Source: an uncultured Rikenellaceae bacterium
Lineage (GTDB): Bacteria > Bacteroidota > Bacteroidia > Bacteroidales > Rikenellaceae
Assembly: GCA_949284665.1 (NCBI GenBank)
Contig: CASDWR010000080.1
Location: 1-6,108, forward strand
Direction: 5' to 3'
Length of the DNA: 6,108 nucleotides
Shown here: positions 1-6,108 of the stretch, in pieces
Layout: every line of letters starts with the position of its first letter
Position numbering within the stretch: the stretch's first letter is position 1
Position numbers and translations under genes: made by a program
The notes under the pieces: generated by a model
What the model was told of the DNA's origin: nothing
The model's input: only the letters and a program-made list of their open reading frames with translations
The model's database searches: none

Positions 1-348
1 AAGTCCGTTACCGAATGCTATGACCAGTAGCGCAGCCAGAGCGACGTACTCCGAGGTAATCAGAGCAGGCATGGCAAGTAACAGATAACCGGTTGCCATG
101 ACGATGAGACCAGCAATGATCGTCCCCTTGTAGTTTTTCAAACTGTCGGCAATCAGACCGCCGACAAGGGCGAGAATATAGATCGCACCGTAAAAAATGG
201 AATAAAGTTTCCCGGCAGCCTCACCCGTCATGCCGAATTTCGACATCAGGAAGAGTGTCAGGATTGCCATCATGGTATAGAAGCCGAAGCGTTCTCCCAT
301 GTTTGCCAATGCGGCTGGAATCAATCCTTTGGGTTGGTTCTTGAACAT
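1..348 (-). CDS. POT/PTR-family peptide MFS transporter, N-terminal part (runs off left edge)
   Basis: An open frame of 116 codons starts at the ATG complementary to 346-348 and is still open at base 1. The family (proton-dependent oligopeptide transporters, inner membrane) imports di- and tripeptides with protons. Visible here is the first-helix signature NMGERFGFY (residues 16-24), which matches the family motif ExxERFxYY except that the first Glu is Asn and the first Tyr is Phe. Hydrophobic stretches lie at about 22-36, 50-68, 77-95 and from 102 on, as expected for helices 1-4, and a loop after helix 2 has GGLIADSLKNYKG (63-75), resembling the GG..AD signature of MFS and POT proteins. There is no cleavable signal peptide, which is normal for the family. 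No Shine-Dalgarno sequence precedes the start. The gene is divergent from glgB and has its own promoter match at 406-437. Family assignment is firm; the substrate (peptides or something else) cannot be decided from this fragment. Confidence 0.88.
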   Translation of the reverse strand, partial: MFKNQPKGLIPAALANMGERFGFYTMMAILTLFLMSKFGMTGEAAGKLYSIFYGAIYILALVGGLIADSLKNYKGTIIAGLIVMATGYLLLAMPALITSEYVALAALLVIAFGNGL

Positions 349-405
349 AAAACAGAATCTTGAATTAGTAATTAATCGATAAATTTTACCATCCTTGAAT
401 AATAA

Positions 406-437
406 CAAAAATAGAGAATGCCGAATGCAAAAACAAA
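406..437 (-). promoter_or_regulatory. Bacteroidota-type promoter for the POT-family transporter gene
   Basis: Read on the minus strand, TTTG (437-434) is followed after 20 bp by TATTTTTG (413-406). This is an exact match to the TAnnTTTG -7 element and the TTTG -33 element of Bacteroidota primary sigma promoters, at the usual spacing. Transcription would start near 400, giving a leader of about 50 nt before the ATG at 348. The match is seen directly; activity is inferred. Confidence 0.6.
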
Positions 438-462
438 CTCGCGCAGGTTTTTTGCTGGGGCG

Positions 463-479
463 TTGTCTACATCAGACAA
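463..479. repeat. Short inverted repeat upstream of the glgB promoter
   Basis: TTGTCT (463-468) and AGACAA (474-479) form a perfect 6-bp inverted repeat around the 5-nt centre ACATC. It lies about 24 bp upstream of the glgB -33 element and about 26 bp upstream of the transporter -33 element, between the two divergent promoters, so it could be an operator. A repeat of this size is not unlikely by chance in about 200 bp. Confidence 0.25.
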
Positions 480-484
480 ATATA

Positions 485-498
485 TGAAAAATATTTCA
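485..498. repeat. Short AT-rich inverted repeat next to the glgB -33 element
   Basis: TGAAA (485-489) and TTTCA (494-498) flank the 4-nt centre AATA and end 4 bp before the glgB -33 TTTG at 503-506. The place suits a regulator binding site, but the arms are only 5 bp and AT-rich, so chance is a fair explanation. Confidence 0.2.
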
Positions 499-502
499 GC
501 AA

Positions 503-533
503 TTTGCAGTCTGAAGAAAAAATCGTACCTTTA
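503..533 (+). promoter_or_regulatory. Bacteroidota-type promoter for glgB
   Basis: TTTG (503-506), a 19-bp spacer, then TACCTTTA (526-533) fits the phylum consensus TTTG-N19-21-TAnnTTTG with one mismatch at the last -7 base. Transcription would begin near 537-541, giving a leader of about 20 nt to the ATG at 560. This placement argues against the in-frame GTG at 536 as the start codon. Activity is inferred from sequence only. Confidence 0.65.
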
Positions 534-559
534 TAGTGGTAAACTCAAAACATCATTCC

Positions 560-2584
560 ATGGGTGCTCCGTTGAAAATTATTGAAAATGATCCGTGGCT
601 CCAGCCCGTCGAAGGAGAGATCACGTATCGGCATGAAATGTATCTCAATGCGTTGAAACGAATCGAGCGATCGAGTGGAAGCATTGTCGATTATGCCAAT
701 GGGTATCGTTATTTCGGTTTTCAACGTGATGATGAGGCATGCGGCTGGTGGTTCCGTGAATGGTTGCCCGGTGCACGAGAGGTCTATCTTTTCGGAGATC
801 TGAACGGATGGGAGCGCAAGTCTTTGCCTTTGTCGAAAGGGAAAGACGGTGTGTGGAGCATATTCCTCTACGATAAAACTTATGGTAAGGCACTGAAGAA
901 TGGGTCGATGTACAAGATTCTCGTATATGGCGACAACGGATGGCACGAACGTATTCCCGCCTATGCGAAAAGAGTGCTCCAGGACGATACGACCAAAGAT
1001 TTTACTGCCCAGTTCTGGGAATCCGGATCGTTTGACTGGAGTGGAGACACTTTCGATATGGCGAACCTCGACGGTCTTTACATTTATGAGTGCCACGTCG
1101 GAATGGCTCAGGAGAAGGAAGGGGTAGGAAGCTATGCCGAATTTGCAGACCATGTTTTGCCGCGCGTCAAAAAGTTGGGATACAATGCAATTCAGTTGAT
1201 GGGGATCGCCGAACATCCGTATTATGGCAGTTTCGGTTACCATGTATCGAGTTTTTTTGCTCCATCTTCTCGGTTCGGGACACCAGAAGAGTTGAAATCT
1301 TTGATTAAACGGGCACATGAGATGGATATTGCCGTCATCATGGACCTTGTACATGCGCATTATGTCAAGAATATCAATGAAGGATTGAATGAACTCGACG
1401 GAACCGATCACCTCTATTCTCCATCCGGAGAGGCAGGTTATCAACCGTATTGGGATTCCAAACTGTTTGATTACGGTAAGTCGGAAGTCTCCCATTTCCT
1501 GTTGTCGAATACCAAATACTGGCTCGATGAGTTCCATTTCGACGGGTATCGTTTCGATGGGGTTACGTCCATGATTTACAAACACCACGGTTACACCGAT
1601 TTCGATGCCCGGGAGAAATTCTTTGACGACTCCGTCAATCGCGATGCAATCTGCTATCTGACACTCGCCAACAGATTGATACACGATTTCCGTCCATCTG
1701 CCGTGACGATTGCCGAGGATGTGAGCGGCATGCCAGGCATGTGTATTCCGATCGATGATGGAGGGATCGGGTTCGATTATCGTTTGGCCATGGCCATCCC
1801 CGATTTCTGGATTCGCATGTTGAAAGATATTCCGGATGAGGAATGGAATATCTGGGATATATGGAATATTATGACGGATCGTTTGCCTGCCGTAAAGACA
1901 GTGGCGTATTGCGAATCTCATGATCAGGCACTTGTCGGCGACAAGACGATCGCATTCCGCCTGATGGACAAGGAGATGTATACCGGTATGAGCCGAACGG
2001 CAGAAAACCTGTTGGTCGACAGGGGCATAGCATTGCATAAAATGATTCGTTTGGTAACCATTTCGCTCGGAGGACAGGCATATCTGAATTTCATGGGCAA
2101 CGAGTTCGGACATCCGGAATGGATCGACTTCCCGCGGGAAGGCAATGGGTGGAGTTACCGCTATGCCCGTCGACAATGGTCTCTTGCAGACAATGGTCTT
2201 CTGCGTTATTCCTATTTGAATGATTTCGACGAAGCGATGCTTTCAATGGTCAAAAGATACGAGATCATGAAACAGGGATATGCTTTCAATCGAGCAATGG
2301 ATGAAGAGAACAAGACGATGGTGTTCAGTCATTCGGATGTCGTTTTCATTTTCAACTGGCATCCATCGAGGAGTATTCCCGATTACGTGGTACCTGTCCC
2401 GGAATCGGGTAGATATCGTATCGTTTTATCTACCGACGACGAAAAGTTCGGCGGTCAGGGCAGGAACGACATGTCGGTTGCACATTTCAGCTTTGCGAAA
2501 AAAGAGGCAAACGGTGAAATGAGACATTACATAAAGGTTTACAACACATGTCGTACGGCAACCGTTTTGAAAAGAATGGATTGA
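560..2584 (+). CDS. glgB: 1,4-alpha-glucan branching enzyme, eukaryote-like GH13_8 type
   Basis: This cytoplasmic enzyme cuts alpha-1,4 glucan chains and rejoins them as alpha-1,6 branches in glycogen synthesis. From ATG 560 the protein has 674 residues (TGA stop at 2582-2584). A CBM48-like N-terminal domain contains YLFGDLNGW (76-84). The GH13 barrel follows with all four conserved regions: MDLVHAH (D262, H267), GYRFDGVTSM with nucleophile D333 and R331, AEDVSG with acid/base E386, and CESHDQAL with H454 and D455. A C-terminal beta domain ends the protein. These motifs and stretches such as NFMGNEFGHPEW match animal and plant branching enzymes better than E. coli GlgB, and the length suits that type. 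ATG 560 is preferred over an in-frame GTG at 536 because the promoter -7 element ends at 533 and relatives begin shortly before the IxNDPWL segment. No Shine-Dalgarno sequence is seen. No other glycogen gene is adjacent. Family and function are well supported. Confidence 0.96.
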   Translation: MGAPLKIIENDPWLQPVEGEITYRHEMYLNALKRIERSSGSIVDYANGYRYFGFQRDDEACGWWFREWLPGAREVYLFGDLNGWERKSLPLSKGKDGVWSIFLYDKTYGKALKNGSMYKILVYGDNGWHERIPAYAKRVLQDDTTKDFTAQFWESGSFDWSGDTFDMANLDGLYIYECHVGMAQEKEGVGSYAEFADHVLPRVKKLGYNAIQLMGIAEHPYYGSFGYHVSSFFAPSSRFGTPEELKSLIKRAHEMDIAVIMDLVHAHYVKNINEGLNELDGTDHLYSPSGEAGYQPYWDSKLFDYGKSEVSHFLLSNTKYWLDEFHFDGYRFDGVTSMIYKHHGYTDFDAREKFFDDSVNRDAICYLTLANRLIHDFRPSAVTIAEDVSGMPGMCIPIDDGGIGFDYRLAMAIPDFWIRMLKDIPDEEWNIWDIWNIMTDRLPAVKTVAYCESHDQALVGDKTIAFRLMDKEMYTGMSRTAENLLVDRGIALHKMIRLVTISLGGQAYLNFMGNEFGHPEWIDFPREGNGWSYRYARRQWSLADNGLLRYSYLNDFDEAMLSMVKRYEIMKQGYAFNRAMDEENKTMVFSHSDVVFIFNWHPSRSIPDYVVPVPESGRYRIVLSTDDEKFGGQGRNDMSVAHFSFAKKEANGEMRHYIKVYNTCRTATVLKRMD

Positions 2585-2594
2585 CGGAGGGGTA

Positions 2595-5500
2595 TTATAG
2601 CTTTTCGAGTCGACTTAAACCGATATACCAAATATACCCGCACACTTGTTCATATCCCATTGAGTGGAGAATTTCCATATAATCCTTGACCTGTTTGTGA
2701 TGGGTCGGAGAGGTTTCGAGACCGAATTTGTAGTCCACAACGGTCGCCTCTTGCCCGCGAATCATCACCCGGTCCGGGCGATAAAGTCGGTCACCGGGTA
2801 CGATGATGTCGTTTTCGTTGCGTATTTCGTCCCAGGTCCCGTCGAACCATTCCCGGATCACGGGATTTGCGAATGCCCGGTCAATGTTGGCTCTCAATTC
2901 AGCGATTTCCGTCTCGTTCAGTACCGCATCGTTGCGTAATGACAGAATGGCTGTTTCGACATCGACCGAAGTGCGTGCCTGCTCAAAAATCCGGTGCATC
3001 AGAATACCGTAATTACGCGGGGAGAATCGTCGGTCCGACACGCCGTCGTCAGTGTAACGTCGCGTATCTAGACGGATTCCGATTCGTCCGCCTGTGGGAA
3101 GAGTCGTAAATGGAATATTTAATGCATCGACCGATGACGTACTTTGCTCCGGATGTGTCGGGTGCCCGAAGGTGATGACTCGGAGATTCTCTTCTTCCGT
3201 AATTTTACCGACAAGATTCCCGATTCTGGCCTCTCCGTTTTCCTCCGTGATGACACGGCCGATCAAAGCATCGATTCTTTCCGACGATGAGGTGGCCGAA
3301 TCGGGAATCATCAGATGGAGTTCCTCCCTCGCTCTGGTCAAGGCGACATAAAACAGATTCAGATTGTCTATGTGGGACATTACATATTCACGACAATAGT
3401 CCCCGGCAAAGATGGAGTCGGACATCGATTGTTGAAATCCGATCGGGAACGAAATCTGCTCTCTGTCGAACGACTGCGGTGAGGTCCAGATAATGGAGTG
3501 GGTGATCGGCAGCATTTTCCAGTTGCAGTATGGCAATATGACGACTTTATAGCCAAGGCCTTTCGACCGATGGATGGTGTCGATTGTAATGGCATCGCCG
3601 TTCGATGGCATGGCCATGGATTTGTCTTTGCCGTTCTCTTCCCACCAATCGATGAACAGGGATAGATCGGCGATATGATCATTACAGAAAGAGATGATCT
3701 GTTCATGAAGAGCTTGCAGATATGGAACCTCTTCCGTCCGATTTTGCAGACCGTAACGCATGACTGTCTCTTCGAAACCCTCCTCTGGCGAAAGCAAACG
3801 CAAACGATTGAAAAACTTTTGATCGGCATCGGAAAGTGCCATATCGAACGGCTGGCCGAACCATTCGTTGTACAAGGCAACGGTGATCGAATCATTTCCT
3901 CCGACAGCCAGTTTCATACAGTTGATGAGGAAACGACATACGGGAGCGGAACCGATCGTAAGCGCGTCTTGCGTTATTACATCGTACCGATAGGGGAGTT
4001 CGGGATGCTCGCTTTTGTATGCCAACAGAAGGGAAGCGATGGAGCGAGCCTCTTCGTTGCGTCGAACAAGGATGGCGATGTCTCGGGGGGCATAACCCCG
4101 TTCCTGCAAGGTTTCGATCATCCGGATGACCGGCGGTACGGCAATCCCGGTCTCGTCACGGCCATAATAGGTAAGTGTGACATATCCCCCCTGCTGATCT
4201 TCTCGAGGCCCGGGAGTCTGAAGATAATCTTTATAGGCTTTTTTTAGGGTATCCGTCAATTCGGCGACCAGTTTGTTGCCAATTCGTTTCTCTGCAGCAG
4301 CCTGTTCCAACATTGAGTTGATGGCTCGATTGTCCGTATCGACACATTCGCCGATAAGAACATTGTTGAATTCGACAATGTTCAATTTGCTGCGAAAATT
4401 GTTTTGCAACGACACGCATGTCGTCCGCTCGAATTCCGAAGCTGCTTTTTCTGCAAGAATGCTCCAGTCACCACCGCGCCAGCGATAGATGGATTGTTTT
4501 ACATCGCCGACCAGCATGACCGGTGTATCGTCCGATTCGGAAACGGCATTCCGCAGCAGCGGAATAAAATTTTTCCATTGCAGGGCAGATGTGTCTTGGA
4601 ATTCGTCGATCATGAATCGGGAGAAATAGTTACCCGCCTTTTCAAAGATAAATGGTGTGTCGTTATCAGCAATCAATTCGGAAAGCATCTCGTTGATTTC
4701 GGAGATGTGCACGATATTTTCCTCGCGGCAGATTTCCGTGATTTTTTGCTGCAAATCGACAAGCAAAGCAAAATGCCGATAATTACTCCGAACCAGATCG
4801 GCGCTTTTCATGATTTTGATCCCTTCGTCGTATTCTCTGCAAAGTCGGGCAAGTTCTGAAGTGAGGCTTTGCGATATCGATTGAATGAGTGCAAACTTCT
4901 CGGATTTTGGAGACGCCCATTTCTGCTCTTCCAAAGCTTTCTTAACATAGGTATTGTATGGGACGAAATTACCTTCTGCCATTTTTTTGACGTAACCGGC
5001 TACTCCTCTGTCTTTTTGAAAGAAATCGTCTGAATGAAGGTCGTTTTCGCTGAATATATCAAGTATTCCTTTAGCTATGGATTTTAATCGGTTTTTTTCG
5101 ATTTCCGCCGACCTGGTCACCATGTCGACAGCCTTTTTCAGGGCTTTTCTGTCGGGGGAGGTTCCCGCTCCCTGTTTGTATCCCTCTTTGAAAAGTTCAA
5201 GCCCCAACGATCGTATCTCATTTTTTACATTCCAGGGTTTGCTTTCGTCGATCTTCTCATTTACGAATGCCATAATCCACTCACGTAAATCGGGATCTTC
5301 TGTCAAGTCGTCGATGAGCCTGTCGGTGGCCCGATTCAAGAGTGGCTCTGTTGGCAGTTCGAGATTGAAATTGAGATCTATTCCGAGTTCTTTGATGAAA
5401 GAACGGATGATGCGTTGAAAAAACTTGTCGATTGTAACGACTGCGAAACGACCGTAATCGTGTAAAATATAACCTCTCGCCTCGACGGCACGTTTGACGA

Positions 5501-5750
5501 TCATGTCGGTATCCATTCCGAGGTCTTGGCGTAAAGCATTCAAAAACTCCGCTTCTTTGTTTTGTGATATCTCGTTTATTTTATGTAGTATACGTTGCTT
5601 CATCTCTTCCGTTGCTTTATTCGTAAAAGTAACGGCAAGGATGTGGCGGTATCCGACTGGATTTTCGATGACGTTGCGCACGTATTCATATGCCAGGTTA
5701 TAGGTCTTTCCCGACCCCGCAGATGCGCTGACAATTTTGACTTTCCCCAT
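2595..5750 (-). CDS. addA: AddA-like UvrD-family helicase with C-terminal RecB-type nuclease
   Basis: The 1051-residue protein is probably the motor and nuclease subunit of an AddAB (RecBCD-like) enzyme that unwinds and resects broken DNA ends for RecA-dependent repair. Superfamily 1 helicase motifs appear in order: Walker A AGSGKT (11-16), motif Ia VTFTNKAT (40-47), Walker B IDEFQDTS (381-388), motif III GDVKQSIYRWRG (415-426), motif IV QNNFRS (449-454), motif V IDTIHRSKG (723-731) and motif VI YVALTRARE (801-809). The C-terminal PD-(D/E)XK nuclease keeps H919, D993, D1006 and K1008 (VVDYK) and the QxxxY residues Q1020 and Y1024, so both activities look intact. The start at ATG 5750 puts the P-loop at residue 11, as expected. 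The gene is divergent from an addB-like gene 115 bp away and convergent with glgB. It is shorter than B. subtilis AddA (about 1230 residues). An A7 run at codons 502-504 is discussed in the findings. It could alternatively be named simply a UvrD/RecB-type helicase-nuclease. Confidence 0.93.
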   Translation of the reverse strand: MGKVKIVSASAGSGKTYNLAYEYVRNVIENPVGYRHILAVTFTNKATEEMKQRILHKINEISQNKEAEFLNALRQDLGMDTDMIVKRAVEARGYILHDYGRFAVVTIDKFFQRIIRSFIKELGIDLNFNLELPTEPLLNRATDRLIDDLTEDPDLREWIMAFVNEKIDESKPWNVKNEIRSLGLELFKEGYKQGAGTSPDRKALKKAVDMVTRSAEIEKNRLKSIAKGILDIFSENDLHSDDFFQKDRGVAGYVKKMAEGNFVPYNTYVKKALEEQKWASPKSEKFALIQSISQSLTSELARLCREYDEGIKIMKSADLVRSNYRHFALLVDLQQKITEICREENIVHISEINEMLSELIADNDTPFIFEKAGNYFSRFMIDEFQDTSALQWKNFIPLLRNAVSESDDTPVMLVGDVKQSIYRWRGGDWSILAEKAASEFERTTCVSLQNNFRSKLNIVEFNNVLIGECVDTDNRAINSMLEQAAAEKRIGNKLVAELTDTLKKAYKDYLQTPGPREDQQGGYVTLTYYGRDETGIAVPPVIRMIETLQERGYAPRDIAILVRRNEEARSIASLLLAYKSEHPELPYRYDVITQDALTIGSAPVCRFLINCMKLAVGGNDSITVALYNEWFGQPFDMALSDADQKFFNRLRLLSPEEGFEETVMRYGLQNRTEEVPYLQALHEQIISFCNDHIADLSLFIDWWEENGKDKSMAMPSNGDAITIDTIHRSKGLGYKVVILPYCNWKMLPITHSIIWTSPQSFDREQISFPIGFQQSMSDSIFAGDYCREYVMSHIDNLNLFYVALTRAREELHLMIPDSATSSSERIDALIGRVITEENGEARIGNLVGKITEEENLRVITFGHPTHPEQSTSSVDALNIPFTTLPTGGRIGIRLDTRRYTDDGVSDRRFSPRNYGILMHRIFEQARTSVDVETAILSLRNDAVLNETEIAELRANIDRAFANPVIREWFDGTWDEIRNENDIIVPGDRLYRPDRVMIRGQEATVVDYKFGLETSPTHHKQVKDYMEILHSMGYEQVCGYIWYIGLSRLEKL

Positions 5751-5775
5751 GCGTATGAAGCGTTTTTACAAGAGA

Positions 5776-5783
5776 CCAAGGTA
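5776..5783 (-). promoter_or_regulatory. Possible -7 element for addA
   Basis: Read on the minus strand, TACCTTGG (5783-5776) resembles TAnnTTTG with one internal mismatch (TTG in place of TTT before the final G). It would start transcription about 20 nt before the ATG at 5750. I see no convincing TTG or TTTG 19-21 bp upstream, so support is weak. Confidence 0.3.
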
Positions 5784-5813
5784 ACGATAAATCCGCGAAT
5801 ATCCATAAGACCA

Positions 5814-5844
5814 TTGTTTTTTTTGACAAAAAATCCTACCTTGC
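5814..5844 (+). promoter_or_regulatory. Possible promoter for the addB-like gene
   Basis: TTG (5814-5816), a 20-bp spacer and TACCTTGC (5837-5844) loosely fit the Bacteroidota pattern; the last two bases of the -7 element deviate. Transcription would begin near 5848-5852, leaving a leader of about 15 nt before ATG 5866. The spacer holds a T8-GAC-A6 tract, which may bend the DNA. Confidence 0.4.
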
Positions 5845-5865
5845 TTCGTCTATTGCGATTTGATA

Positions 5866-6108
5866 ATGGAACGATTCCTTCACGGGGTAGCCCGGACTTT
5901 ATATGATTGTTACGGAGACGAACTCTCTTCGATGTCACTGGTGTTTCCCAATCGTCGTTCTCGACTTTTCTTTGTCGATGAACTTTCGGCAATTGTCCGA
6001 AAACCAGTTTGGGAACCGCATTACGTATCGATCGATGAGATGATGGAAAATATTTCCGGATTGCATCCTGTCGACCGGGTTCGCGCAATTGCAGAGTTGT
6101 ACGACATC
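5866..6108 (+). CDS. addB: AddB-like PD-(D/E)XK nuclease-family protein, N-terminal part (runs off right edge)
   Basis: An open frame of 81 codons begins at ATG 5866 and is open at the right edge. The segment SLVFPNRRSRLFFVDEL (24-40), followed by KPVWEPHYVSIDEMM (46-60), has the pattern of the N-terminus of Bacteroidota AddB-like proteins, in which an inactive helicase-like domain precedes a C-terminal RecB-type nuclease. AddB pairs with AddA and, in studied species, carries the Chi-recognition site and cuts the other DNA strand. There is no GxxxxGKT P-loop in the visible part. The divergent neighbour 115 bp away is an AddA homologue, which strongly supports the assignment. The nuclease domain and any iron-sulphur cysteines would lie outside the window, so their presence is unverified. 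No Shine-Dalgarno sequence precedes the start. Confidence 0.75.
   Translation, partial: MERFLHGVARTLYDCYGDELSSMSLVFPNRRSRLFFVDELSAIVRKPVWEPHYVSIDEMMENISGLHPVDRVRAIAELYDI

Noticed and set aside
1252..1258. T7 run in glgB (AGT TTT TTT) in slippery register
   Set aside because: The frame is intact and encodes conserved-looking residues; no downstream structure or early stop comparable to the addA site was seen, so chance is the simplest account.
545..2176. Long 543-codon open frame antisense to glgB
   Set aside because: It starts with TTG, shares triplet register with glgB, and its openness is explained by the absence of TTA, CTA and TCA codons in glgB. Its translation shows no recognisable domain.
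2555..2569. ACGG-CAA-CCGT followed by TTTT as a terminator for glgB
   Set aside because: The stem is only 4 bp and lies inside the coding sequence upstream of the stop codon, too weak for an intrinsic terminator.
3380..3895. 171-codon open frame on the minus strand within addA
   Set aside because: It is an out-of-frame shadow of the addA coding sequence between intact helicase motifs; composition (many Ser, Arg, Cys) is atypical of a real protein.
3675..4247. 190-codon open frame on the plus strand opposite addA
   Set aside because: It lies wholly opposite a well-supported gene, has no promoter match I can see, and no recognisable family.
5817..5833. T8-GAC-A6 tract as a terminator hairpin
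   Set aside because: It has only A-T pairs, a 3-5 nt loop and lies between divergent promoters where no transcript should end; more likely a simple A/T tract.
5600..6088. 162-codon minus-strand frame spanning the addA start, the intergenic region and the addB start
   Set aside because: It overlaps two recognisable genes and their promoter region and has no recognisable motif.

Overview
The window looks like chromosomal DNA from a member of the Bacteroidota, most likely Bacteroidales. Four things point there. Upstream regions carry the TTTG/TTG - 19-21 bp - TAnnTTTG promoter pattern of this phylum. No gene start has a recognisable Shine-Dalgarno sequence. The glycogen branching enzyme is of the eukaryote-like type common in these bacteria. 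The AddA and AddB homologues are of the kind found in this phylum. I cannot name a genus.

Layout from left to right. Positions 1-348 (minus) hold the first 116 codons of a POT/PTR-family (proton-coupled oligopeptide type) MFS transporter that runs off the left edge. Positions 349-559 are a divergent intergenic region with two good promoter matches, one per strand, and two short inverted repeats. Positions 560-2584 (plus) encode a complete 1,4-alpha-glucan branching enzyme (glgB, GH13_8 type). A GTG at 536 would give an eight-residue extension, but it lies at or before the predicted transcription start, so ATG 560 is preferred. Positions 2595-5750 (minus) encode a complete 1051-residue AddA-like helicase-nuclease, convergent with glgB with only 10 bp between the stop codons. 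Positions 5751-5865 are a second divergent intergenic region. Positions 5866-6108 (plus) hold the first 81 codons of an AddB-like protein that runs off the right edge.

How the genes relate. The addA and addB homologues are probably the two subunits of one double-strand-break end-resection machine (the RecBCD counterpart), here arranged head to head. glgB and the peptide transporter gene are metabolically unrelated to it and to each other. No other glycogen gene (glgA, glgC, glgP) lies in the window. glgB appears to be a single-gene unit with its own promoter.

I found no mobile element, CRISPR array, RNA gene or clear intrinsic terminator. The content is mostly ordinary housekeeping. The points worth a second look are the altered proton-coupling motif in the transporter, the eukaryote-like branching enzyme and its start codon, the missing P-loop in the AddB N-terminus, and a possible -1 slippery heptamer followed at once by a stop inside addA.
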